Part shown: positions 1 through 6,429 of the stretch, in pieces | How positions within the stretch are numbered: position 1 is the first letter of the stretch | Layout: every line of letters begins with the position of its first letter | NCBI GenBank assembly: GCA_937893785.1 | Contig: CALCSP010000391.1 | Span: forward strand, 1 to 6,460 | Length of the DNA: 6,460 bases | Direction: 5' to 3' | Source: an uncultured Verrucomicrobiales bacterium | Lineage (GTDB): Bacteria; Verrucomicrobiota; Verrucomicrobiia; Verrucomicrobiales; DEV007 | Program-made: the position numbers and the translations under genes | The notes under the pieces: generated by a model | Seen by the model: the letters and a program-made list of their open reading frames with translations, nothing else | Database searches by the model: none | What the model was told of the DNA's origin: nothing

Positions 1-19
1 TAGGTCGTTGCCAGAATTA

Positions 20-44
20 TTCCCTTATTCTCAGGAATAAGGAA
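20..44 (+). other. Short hairpin upstream of the terminator
   Basis: An imperfect inverted repeat: TTCCCTTATTC at 20-30 can pair with GAATAAGGAA at 35-44 around the 4-base loop TCAG, with one unpaired C. It lies six bases before the terminator stem and has no T-tract of its own. It may stabilise the 3' end of the upstream transcript or form part of a tandem terminator. The structure is seen directly; its role is inferred. Confidence 0.4.
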
Positions 45-50
45 AAGCAA

Positions 51-86
51 AATGCCCATTCCGCTTCACGGATGGGCATTTTTTTT
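51..86 (+). terminator. Rho-independent terminator of an upstream gene
   Basis: The arm AATGCCCAT (51-59) pairs with ATGGGCATT (72-80). The stem continues inward through CCG/CGG after one bulged T and closes on the loop CTTCA. Eight T residues follow immediately (79-86). This is a textbook intrinsic terminator on the + strand. It should end transcription of a gene lying left of the window, and it isolates the operon starting at 157. The A-tract on the 5' side gives only a weak T-run on the other strand, so strong bidirectional action is not expected. Confidence 0.9.
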
Positions 87-119
87 GCCTGGGCGTATGG
101 AAGTTGCGTGTTTCATCTT

Positions 120-140
120 TATTCTAATTCGTTTAGAATA
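120..140. promoter_or_regulatory. Palindromic candidate operator overlapping a -10
   Basis: A perfect 8-bp inverted repeat, TATTCTAA (120-127) and TTAGAATA (133-140), is separated by TTCGT. The right arm contains TAGAAT (134-139), a 5/6 match to the sigma-70 -10 hexamer, but no good -35 lies 16-18 bases upstream. A symmetric site on a promoter 17 bases before the first sugar-operon gene is where a repressor or activator dimer would bind. The palindrome is seen; its use as an operator is inferred, and a transcript hairpin is the alternative. Confidence 0.45.
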
Positions 141-156
141 TGGAAAATAAATCCTC

Positions 157-996
157 ATGAAATCTTATCGACTTAATCGATTATTTAATGCCAAGTCAGG
201 TCGCTGTTTTGATGTGGCTATTGATCACGGTTTTTTTAACCAGTATGGCTTCCTAAGCAGTATAGAAGATGCGGCCTCGGCGATTGCCACGGTGGTGGAA
301 GCGGGTCCTGATGCGGTGCAATTAACGGTGGGGCAGGCTCGCTATTTGCAATCCGTGCGCGGCAGGGGAAAGCCTTCGCTGGTTTTGCGGGTGGATGTTG
401 CCAATATTTATGGAAGGGAGCTACCTGAGTGCTCTTTCAGTAGTATGATTTCGGATGCTGCCCTGCAGGCGGTGCAGCTTGATGCTGCATGTGTGTGTGT
501 GAACTTATTCCAAATTCCGGGTGCGCCTGAGGTTCATTCTCAGTGCATTGACAATATCCTTGAGTTGAAAGCCGAGTGTGATGGCTACGGCATGCCGATG
601 ATGGTTGAGCCACTTGTGTTTCGGCCTAACGAGGAGGCTGGCGGCTACATGGTGGATGGTGATGAAGAGAAGATCTTGCCGTTAGTACGGCAGGCGGTTG
701 AACTTGGGGCGGATATCGTGAAGGCGGACCCGACAGACGATGTCTCAGTTTACCACCGTGTGGTTGAGATTGCAGGCGATGTTCCTGTGCTTGTCAGGGG
801 TGGCGGTAAGGTTTCCGATGCAGAAATTCTCAAGCGAACAGAGGATTTAGTAGATCAGGGGGTGGCCGGGATCGTCTATGGGCGTAATGTGATACAGCAC
901 GAGAACCCGGCTGGGATTACATCGGCACTGATGGCTGTTGTTCATGATGGGCTTTCGGCCTTGGATGCGGAGCAATTCCTGCGACAGAAGCAATGA
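157..996 (+). CDS. Class I aldolase, DeoC/LacD/FbaB-type TIM barrel
   Basis: A predicted cytoplasmic Schiff-base aldolase of 279 residues, within the usual 260-300 of the DhnA/FbaB/LsrF group. Such enzymes cleave phosphorylated ketoses or keto acids, typically to dihydroxyacetone phosphate or another three-carbon unit plus an aldehyde. Visible motifs are VAIDHG at 20-25 (beta-1 active-site Asp/His), the Schiff-base lysine candidate K189 in GADIVKADPTDD, the phosphate-binding loop VRGGGK at 213-218, and GRNVIQHENP at 242-251, which is characteristic of FbaB/LsrF proteins. I see no obvious counterpart of the catalytic tyrosine of archaeal fructose-bisphosphate aldolase, so the substrate may differ. 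ATG 157 is the only reasonable start because an in-frame TAA lies at 148-150; there is no clear Shine-Dalgarno. It is first in a three-gene operon, and its TGA overlaps the next ATG. The family call is firm; fructose-bisphosphate, LsrF-type or another substrate remains open. Confidence 0.88.
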   Translation: MKSYRLNRLFNAKSGRCFDVAIDHGFFNQYGFLSSIEDAASAIATVVEAGPDAVQLTVGQARYLQSVRGRGKPSLVLRVDVANIYGRELPECSFSSMISDAALQAVQLDAACVCVNLFQIPGAPEVHSQCIDNILELKAECDGYGMPMMVEPLVFRPNEEAGGYMVDGDEEKILPLVRQAVELGADIVKADPTDDVSVYHRVVEIAGDVPVLVRGGGKVSDAEILKRTEDLVDQGVAGIVYGRNVIQHENPAGITSALMAVVHDGLSALDAEQFLRQKQ

Positions 997-2117
997 TGGG
1001 AAAAGACGTTAATGTGGGGGTGATTGGTGGCGGACTGATGGGACGGGAGGTGGCCAGTGCTTTTGGTCGCTGGTTTGTCATCAATGATAGCAATGTCCGG
1101 CCAAGACTGAGGGCGGTGGCCGACCTGAATCCCGGAGCTCTAGAATGGTTCAAGCAGGTTCCCGGGGTTGATTTACTGACCTCAGATTACAACGAACTCC
1201 TTGGTGATGGGGGCATTGATGTTGTTTATGTTGCGGTGCCCCATAACCTGCATGAACAGATTTATCTGGATGTTTTGGCAGCGGGTAAGGACCTGCTGGC
1301 AGAGAAACCTTTTGGCATTGATGTCTCAGCCGCGAGGCAGATTGCATCAGTTGGTGAGGCATCAGGCCGATTTGTGCGCTGCAGCTCCGAGTTTCCTTTC
1401 TTTCCCGGGGCACAACGTGTAGTGAAGGCGGCACAATCCGGTGAGTTGGGGCGCATTCTCGAGGTTCGGGCCGGATTTCATCACAGCAGCGATCTCGATC
1501 CCGACAAGGCAGCAAACTGGAAACGTCAGTCTGTCACATGCGGGGATATCGGTGTGATGGGTGATTTGGGTATGCACGTCTGCCATGTTCCCTTTCGCCT
1601 TGGATGGTATCCAAAATCAGTCTATGCCCAGCTACAGAAGGGTTATGCTGAGCGTCCCGGAGGATCCTGTGATACTTGGGACAATGCCCTTTTGCATACT
1701 TGGGTGGAATGTGGGCAGAATGAAGATGTTCCCATGCGTTTGGAGATGAAGCGTATGGCACCGGGAGAGACTGACAGCTGGTATATCGAAGTGCTTGGGA
1801 CTGAAGGGGGAGCAAGGTTTAATACCAAGCATCCCCGGACACTGTGGCTTTTCTCACGTGGCACTGAACAGCATTGGCAACAGTTTGATCTGGGATTTTC
1901 CACTCCCTTTAAGACCATCACCGGTGGTATTTTTGAGCCTGGGTTTCCTGATGTCCTTATGCAGATGTGGGCTGCATTTCTGATAGAGCGTGATGGGGGG
2001 CTTGATGGGCGGTTTGGATGCGTTACGCCATCTGAGGCTATCGCCAGTCACCAACTCTTTGCTGCTGCCCTGCAGTCACAGCAGCAAAACAAGACCATAG
2101 AGATTCAATATTCATGA
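993..2117 (+). CDS. Gfo/Idh/MocA family NAD(P)-dependent oxidoreductase
   Basis: A 374-residue sugar or cyclitol dehydrogenase/reductase with the two-domain layout of the family. The N-terminal Rossmann fold (about 6-125) has the dinucleotide loop GVIGGGLMG at 9-17, an acidic residue after beta-2 (D44 in AVADLNP) that favours NAD over NADP, and the signature AEKPF with EKP at 104-106, whose lysine is catalytic in this family. The C-terminal alpha/beta domain carries GDLGMHVCH (190-198), matching the family's Asp-x-x-x-His active-site pattern (D191, H195). Substrates in the family include inositols, glucose, sugar acids and amino sugars; none can be chosen here. The start overlaps the aldolase stop (ATGA at 993-996). 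A second ATG at 996 would shorten the protein by one residue. The gene ends in another ATGA overlap with the kinase, so all three are probably co-translated. Confidence 0.9.
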   Translation: MMGKDVNVGVIGGGLMGREVASAFGRWFVINDSNVRPRLRAVADLNPGALEWFKQVPGVDLLTSDYNELLGDGGIDVVYVAVPHNLHEQIYLDVLAAGKDLLAEKPFGIDVSAARQIASVGEASGRFVRCSSEFPFFPGAQRVVKAAQSGELGRILEVRAGFHHSSDLDPDKAANWKRQSVTCGDIGVMGDLGMHVCHVPFRLGWYPKSVYAQLQKGYAERPGGSCDTWDNALLHTWVECGQNEDVPMRLEMKRMAPGETDSWYIEVLGTEGGARFNTKHPRTLWLFSRGTEQHWQQFDLGFSTPFKTITGGIFEPGFPDVLMQMWAAFLIERDGGLDGRFGCVTPSEAIASHQLFAAALQSQQQNKTIEIQYS

Positions 2118-3121
2118 AACGTTCCGGTGTCCTAGCAGCAGGTAACTGGATCGTAGACCACGTTAAGCTGGTGGATGCCTTTCCGGATGAGGATGCTCTG
2201 GTGTTCATTCGCCAGCAATCCAGTGCCAACGGAGGTGGCCCCTTTAATTTGCTAAAGGATCTTTCAAAGCTGGGCGCCGAATTTACAATGCAGGCTGCGG
2301 GGATCGTGGGTGATGACGCTGACGGGCGCTGGATTATCGAGGATTGCCGGGATCATGGTATTGACATATCCCGGCTCAAGTTTACTGACCGGGCTCCCAC
2401 TTCGTATACTGACGTCATCTCCGTTGAAGCAACAGGAAGGCGAACATTTTTTCACCAAGCCGGTACGAATGCTCTTCTGGATGATGGTGATGTGGAATTA
2501 TCTGGCAGTAGTGCAGAATTCTTTTACCTAGGCTACCTCTTATTGCTGGAAACCTTGGATCGGCGTGGCAGCGATGGGCAGACCGGTGCCTCCCACCTTT
2601 TGAGGAGGGCTTCGGAAGACGGATTTCATACTGTGGTTGACCTCGTGAGCGTGCATATGGGAAACTTTCGCCAGATCGTATTACCGTCATTGCCCGAGAC
2701 AGATACACTTTTTCTTAATGAACTGGAAGCGGGAGCACTTCTTGACCGGTCTATCAGGGAGGATGATGCCGCCAGCTTGATGTCAGCTGCTGAATCCGTG
2801 CTAGAACTCGGTGTGCGTTGCCGGGTAATTGTACATTCTGCTTGTGGCGCTGTGTTGGCCGCTGCCAACGGGAACAGCGCCAAGCATGGTTCTGTGATGC
2901 TGCCTCCCGAAGAGCTGAAAGGTGCTGCGGGTGCTGGGGATGCTTTTGCGGCCGGAGTAATTCTTGGCCTTCATCAAGGCAAAAGCCCTCAAGAATGTCT
3001 CAGATTTGGCGTCTGCAGTGCAGCAGGCTGCCTGACCCATCCAACAACATCCGGGGGTGTCAAGACGCTGGGGGTTTCCCTTGGACTTAGCGAGAAATAT
3101 GGATTCCGGGATTTCACCTAG
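2114..3121 (+). CDS. PfkB-family carbohydrate kinase
   Basis: A 335-residue ribokinase-like kinase, predicted to phosphorylate a sugar, sugar acid or nucleoside with ATP in the cytoplasm. The N-terminal PfkB motif is NGGGPFNLLKDLSKLGA (39-55), a variant of the usual GGAxxN form. AGIVGDDADG (62-71) follows, as in other family members. The C-terminal signature is GAAGAGDAFAAG (270-281), with D276 as the catalytic base and the GAGD anion hole intact; the usual DT before it is replaced by GA. APTSYTDV and RRTFFHQAG, near residues 97-120, resemble a sugar-facing segment of PfkB kinases. The first codon overlaps the oxidoreductase stop (ATGA at 2114-2117). The product would naturally feed the aldolase at the front of the operon. 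Substrate unknown; ribokinase, fructokinase, KDG kinase and IolC-like roles cannot be separated from the sequence alone. Confidence 0.88.
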   Translation: MKRSGVLAAGNWIVDHVKLVDAFPDEDALVFIRQQSSANGGGPFNLLKDLSKLGAEFTMQAAGIVGDDADGRWIIEDCRDHGIDISRLKFTDRAPTSYTDVISVEATGRRTFFHQAGTNALLDDGDVELSGSSAEFFYLGYLLLLETLDRRGSDGQTGASHLLRRASEDGFHTVVDLVSVHMGNFRQIVLPSLPETDTLFLNELEAGALLDRSIREDDAASLMSAAESVLELGVRCRVIVHSACGAVLAAANGNSAKHGSVMLPPEELKGAAGAGDAFAAGVILGLHQGKSPQECLRFGVCSAAGCLTHPTTSGGVKTLGVSLGLSEKYGFRDFT

Positions 3122-3144
3122 GGTAATTAATGGGCCCACTGGGT

Positions 3145-4296
3145 CTATGAATTCAGGGCTCCCAGCGTTACTTTGAGCTGCTTTTCCTTTCCATTGCGCT
3201 CGACTTTGACCGTAATTTCGTCACCCACTGTCTTTTTGTCTAGAACACGGAATAGGTCTTTGGAGTTCGCAACTTCAAGTCCGTCAATTTCCTTGATAAG
3301 ATCGCCCAGAATAGTGCGACCGTTTGCTGTTTGCTGCGTGGGCTGGATTCCCGCTTTTTCTGCGCCACTGCCGGGCACCACGTTGAGGACAAGGATACCT
3401 TTTGTCTTCAGGTTATTGGTGACGAATGAGTCGGAGGCGAAGTTGATGCCCATTCCAGGTTTAATGACCTTTCCATGCTCAATTAATTGGGGGACAATTC
3501 TATTGACGGTATCAACAGGGACGGCAAAACCAATCCCGGCATTGGATCCGGTAGGGGAGAAGATTGCGGTGTTGATTCCAATCAGTCGACCGGCACTGTC
3601 CAGCAATGGTCCGCCTGAGTTACCCGGATTAATAGCCGCATTGGTTTGGATCACGCCGACAATGGGGTGCCGGGTTACGGATTCAATTTCGCGCCCAAGG
3701 GCACTAATGATACCGGTTGTGAGAGTTTGATCGAAGCCAAATGGATTGCCGATTGCCAAAGCTTTTTGCCCGACCCGCAGGTTATTGGATTCTCCGATCA
3801 TGATAGGATTCAAGCGTTCCAGTGGTGTCTGGACTTTGAGAACAGCAATATCCTTGTCCGGTTCTGTTCCCACTACTTTTGCTTCCCACGTTGAGTTGTC
3901 CCATAGCGTGACTGTTGCTTGGTCAGCGCCCTGAATCACATGGAAATTTGTGACAATATGCCCTGCTTTATCCCAGATGAATCCCGAACCGGTGCCGCGG
4001 GGGACTTTATAGATATTGGGGCTGAAATAACTGCGCCGCAGGTTGACTGTGGTGATAAATACAACACTCGGCGAGGTGGTTTCAAAAAGATCGATTGTAG
4101 CCTGCTCATCGTTACCGAGGTCTCCTCTGGGGCTTATAGTGCGTGGATCAGTTGCCGAGTGGCTTTGGTTTATCCACCAAGCACGGACCTGAAGCGTTGC
4201 CATGGCTATGACAGCGATGAGAAGGAAGGAGGTTAGCAATCCACCTTGTCTGCGTTGTCTTACCACCTGGCGGGGGCCTGGAGGTTCTAGCTGCAT
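3145..4296 (-). CDS. Membrane-anchored HtrA/Deg serine protease, one PDZ
   Basis: An ATP-independent envelope protease/chaperone of 383 residues that degrades misfolded proteins outside the cytoplasm. A basic N-terminus (RQVVRQRRQ, 9-17) precedes one hydrophobic segment (about 20-37), giving an uncleaved anchor or signal with the protease outside. The trypsin-like domain (about 65-275) has a full triad: H119 in TNFHVI, D149 in DKDIAVL and S227 in GNSGGPL. One PDZ domain (about 283-380) follows. Many HtrA proteins (DegP, DegQ) have two; DegS and cyanobacterial/plastid Deg1-HhoA types have one, and the motifs here look closest to the latter group. ATG 4296 is the first start codon in a frame open well upstream, and the protein then begins with a sensible anchor; there is no Shine-Dalgarno. 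It converges on the kinase gene (23 bp between stops) and diverges from parE. Family certain; the exact Deg subtype is inferred. Confidence 0.94.
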   Translation of the reverse strand: MQLEPPGPRQVVRQRRQGGLLTSFLLIAVIAMATLQVRAWWINQSHSATDPRTISPRGDLGNDEQATIDLFETTSPSVVFITTVNLRRSYFSPNIYKVPRGTGSGFIWDKAGHIVTNFHVIQGADQATVTLWDNSTWEAKVVGTEPDKDIAVLKVQTPLERLNPIMIGESNNLRVGQKALAIGNPFGFDQTLTTGIISALGREIESVTRHPIVGVIQTNAAINPGNSGGPLLDSAGRLIGINTAIFSPTGSNAGIGFAVPVDTVNRIVPQLIEHGKVIKPGMGINFASDSFVTNNLKTKGILVLNVVPGSGAEKAGIQPTQQTANGRTILGDLIKEIDGLEVANSKDLFRVLDKKTVGDEITVKVERNGKEKQLKVTLGALNS

Positions 4297-4303
4297 AACA
4301 ATA

Positions 4304-4330
4304 ACTTTATTGAGATCCGCATTCTGTAAA
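4304..4330 (-). promoter_or_regulatory. Weak candidate promoter for the protease gene
   Basis: Read on the minus strand, TTTACA (4330-4325, 5/6 match to the -35 box) is followed after 15 bases by TAAAGT (4309-4304, 4/6 match to the -10 box). The spacer is shorter than ideal. Transcription from it would start at or next to the ATG at 4296, giving a nearly leaderless message, which would agree with the missing Shine-Dalgarno. Other AT-rich hexamers further upstream are equally possible. Confidence 0.2.
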
Positions 4331-4365
4331 GACCTGCTTGCAATGATGTTGATATATTTAATTTG

Positions 4366-4398
4366 GCTAAATATAAAAAGGTTCTCCTAATATTTAGC
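4366..4398. repeat. 9-bp inverted repeat in the divergent region
   Basis: GCTAAATAT (4366-4374) and ATATTTAGC (4390-4398) are perfect inverted copies separated by 15 bases. Their centres are 24 bp apart, a little over two helical turns, so a dimeric regulator could contact both from the same face. The site is upstream of the protease gene and about 70 bp upstream of the parE -35 box. The motif CTAAATA recurs at 4508-4514. The repeat is seen; regulatory function is inferred. Confidence 0.4.
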
Positions 4399-4468
4399 GT
4401 AGGCAGGCGTCTATTCTGTCTAGAATTTTGGTAAGAGCATCCTTGTATTGATGGCATTGCCCGATTTT

Positions 4469-4497
4469 TTGATCGCTTGTGGATACCGTGCTATTAT
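4469..4497 (+). promoter_or_regulatory. Extended -10 sigma-70 promoter for parE
   Basis: TTGATC (4469-4474, 4/6 match to the -35 box) is followed by a 17-base spacer and TATTAT (4492-4497, 5/6 match to the -10 box). A TG dinucleotide at 4489-4490 gives the extended -10 form. Transcription would begin near 4504, leaving a leader of about 40 bases before ATG 4543. This is the best promoter match in the window. A sequence one base off a DnaA box (TGTGGATAC, 4478-4486) lies between the two hexamers. Confidence 0.6.
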
Positions 4498-4515
4498 TTA
4501 AGTTTATCTAAATAA
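4494..4515. repeat. 7-bp inverted repeat at the parE transcription start
   Basis: TTATTTA (4494-4500) and TAAATAA (4509-4515) are perfect inverted copies with an 8-base spacer, overlapping the -10 box and the predicted start of transcription. The stem would be pure A-T and weak as RNA, so a protein-binding site or simple AT-rich melting sequence is more likely than a stable hairpin. Confidence 0.3.
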
Positions 4516-4542
4516 ATAACCGCACGACTCATAACCACCGAA

Positions 4543-6414
4543 ATGGCGAAAGCTGAATATACTGAAGACGATATCAAGACTCTGGAATGGCGTGAGCATA
4601 TTCGCATAAGACCCGGAATGTATATCGGCAAGCGCGGGGATGGCTCTGCTCCAGATGACGGTATTTATGTGTTACTTAAGGAGGTTATTGATAATTGTAT
4701 CGATGAGTTCGTGATGGGTCATGGAAAGCAGGTCGACATCACGCTCAAAGACGACACTATCAGTGTACGTGATTACGGGCGAGGGATTCCACTAGGCAAA
4801 CTGATGGACTGTTCAGCCAAGATCAATACCGGAGCCAAATATGATTCGGACGCATTCCAGAAATCCGTTGGTCTCAACGGGGTCGGAATTAAGGCTGTGA
4901 ACGCGCTTTCAGAACAATTCAAAATACAGGCTTTTCGGGAGGGTAAAACCAAGTCGATTGATTTTGCGCGAGCTGAAGTGGTCGATGAAATGAAGCGTGC
5001 TAGAGCGTCTAAGGCCAATGATGGGACGGCTCTTACTTTTACCCCTGATAATGAGATTTTTGATGGATTCAGGTGGCGTGAGGAATTCATCGAGAACATG
5101 CTCTGGAATTATGCCTACTTGAATGCCGGACTGACCTTGAGGTTTAACGGCAGGAAGTTCAAGTCGAAGGAGGGGTTGAAGGAATTACTGGAGAAGAAGC
5201 TCGGAGCGGAACCCCTATACCCGGTTACCCACCTTGTTGGGCATGATATTGAGGTGGCACTTACGCATGCCGGAAACCAGTATGGGGAAGAATACTTCTC
5301 CTTCGTCAATGGTCAGCATACCACTCAGGGAGGCACCCACCAAGCGGCATTCCGGGAAGCCGTGGTCAAGACTGTGCGGGATCATTTTAAGAAATCATTC
5401 GAGCCCGGTGATGTTCGCCAGTCGATTGTCGGGGCCATTAGTGTCAAGATCCAAGAGCCTATTTTCGAGTCGCAGACCAAGACCAAGCTAGGTTCAACCC
5501 ATACCGCTCCCAAGGGTGGACAGGCTGTTCGCAGCTGGATTGTGGGTTTTGTGCAGGATCAACTCGACAACTACCTGCATCGTAATCCCGACACCGCGAA
5601 GGCGATGCTGCAGAGAATCCAACAGGCAGAGAAGGAGCGCAAGGAACTCAAGGGTATTCGCAAACTGGCCAAGGATCGGGCCAAGAAAGCAAAGATTCAT
5701 AATAAAAAGTTACGAGATTGCCGGGTGCATTACTGTGATCGGCATAAATATGCCGAGGAAACGACCTTGTTCATTACCGAGGGGGACAGCGCGAGCGGAT
5801 CAATAACCACTTCGCGCAATGTTGATACCCAGGCGGTGTTTTCCCTCAGGGGTAAGCCGCTGAATTCTCATGGCCTTTCAAAAAAGGTCGTGTATGAGAA
5901 TGAGGAGTTTAACCTTTTACAGCATGCCCTTGATATCGAGGATGGGTTAGAGCGTTTACGTTATAATAAGGTCGTGCTGGCTACCGATGCCGATGTCGAC
6001 GGAATGCATATCCGGCTCCTTTTGATCACGTTTTTTCTCCAGTTTTTTCCTGAACTCATTCGGGCAGGGCATCTCTATATCCTTGAGACCCCCCTGTTCA
6101 GGGTTCGTAACAAACAGAAGCAGTTTTACTGCTACAGCGAGGTGGAAAGGCGTGAAGCTATGGCTGTATGCGGAAAAAATGCCGAGATTACCCGGTTCAA
6201 AGGACTGGGTGAGATTTCCCCCTCTGAGTTTAAAGGTTTCATCGCGGAGGACATGCGCTTAGACCCGGTATTGATTGAAAACAACCAATCACTGGCCGAA
6301 ATGTTACAGTTTTACATGGGCAAGAACACGCCGGATCGACAGCAATTTATCATTGAGAACTTGAAAGTGGAGCTTGATATTGTTGACACTGAAGTCGATG
6401 AATCCGCCGCCTAA
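4543..6414 (+). CDS. parE: DNA topoisomerase IV subunit B (ParE)
   Basis: The ATPase subunit of a type IIA topoisomerase, which with ParC separates linked daughter chromosomes and relaxes supercoils. At 623 residues it matches ParE (about 630) rather than the roughly 800-residue GyrB of many Gram-negatives. The GHKL ATPase domain shows the catalytic glutamate E47 and N51 in KEVIDNCIDE, DYGRGIP (77-83) and the ATP-lid motif GLNGVG (110-115). The transducer domain has the QTK loop at 311-313, with K313 contacting ATP. The TOPRIM domain has EGDSAS (E413 onward) and the metal-binding DADVD (482-486), followed by FKGLGE. ATG 4543 is the only usable start because an in-frame TAA lies at 4513. There is no Shine-Dalgarno; the leader has an extended -10 promoter. 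The sequence looks like the Bacteroidota/Verrucomicrobiota ParE form. A short-form GyrB is the alternative name, but the length and motifs favour ParE. Confidence 0.9.
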   Translation: MAKAEYTEDDIKTLEWREHIRIRPGMYIGKRGDGSAPDDGIYVLLKEVIDNCIDEFVMGHGKQVDITLKDDTISVRDYGRGIPLGKLMDCSAKINTGAKYDSDAFQKSVGLNGVGIKAVNALSEQFKIQAFREGKTKSIDFARAEVVDEMKRARASKANDGTALTFTPDNEIFDGFRWREEFIENMLWNYAYLNAGLTLRFNGRKFKSKEGLKELLEKKLGAEPLYPVTHLVGHDIEVALTHAGNQYGEEYFSFVNGQHTTQGGTHQAAFREAVVKTVRDHFKKSFEPGDVRQSIVGAISVKIQEPIFESQTKTKLGSTHTAPKGGQAVRSWIVGFVQDQLDNYLHRNPDTAKAMLQRIQQAEKERKELKGIRKLAKDRAKKAKIHNKKLRDCRVHYCDRHKYAEETTLFITEGDSASGSITTSRNVDTQAVFSLRGKPLNSHGLSKKVVYENEEFNLLQHALDIEDGLERLRYNKVVLATDADVDGMHIRLLLITFFLQFFPELIRAGHLYILETPLFRVRNKQKQFYCYSEVERREAMAVCGKNAEITRFKGLGEISPSEFKGFIAEDMRLDPVLIENNQSLAEMLQFYMGKNTPDRQQFIIENLKVELDIVDTEVDESAA

Positions 6415-6429
6415 CGGTACCTTTTCACG

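Noticed and set aside
1150..1515. 121-codon minus-strand open frame inside the oxidoreductase gene
   Set aside because: It is a shadow of a well-supported coding frame; its composition is rich in Cys, His, Pro and Arg, with no family motif.
157..3121. Operon as a sulfoquinovose (sulfo-EMP) or myo-inositol pathway
   Set aside because: The oxidoreductase is not of the YihU family, there is no YihS-like isomerase, and the inositol genes iolB, iolD and iolE are not in the window; only the enzyme classes partly agree.
3131..3165. Possible bidirectional terminator between the kinase and protease genes
   Set aside because: The stems are short or have a 17-base loop, and no T-run follows on either strand.
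3173..3730. 185-codon open frame on the + strand opposite the protease gene
   Set aside because: It lies wholly antisense to a clear HtrA/Deg gene with an intact catalytic triad, and its translation shows no recognisable domain.
4413..4426. ATTCT/AGAAT inverted arms resembling the half-sites of the palindrome at 120-140
   Set aside because: The arms are only 5 bp and the spacing differs (4 bases against 9 between the same pentamers), so a shared regulator is not supported.
4297..4542. Small RNA, riboswitch or tRNA in the divergent spacer
   Set aside because: No cloverleaf, GC-rich multi-stem structure or terminator was seen; the inverted repeats are AT-rich and better explained as protein sites.
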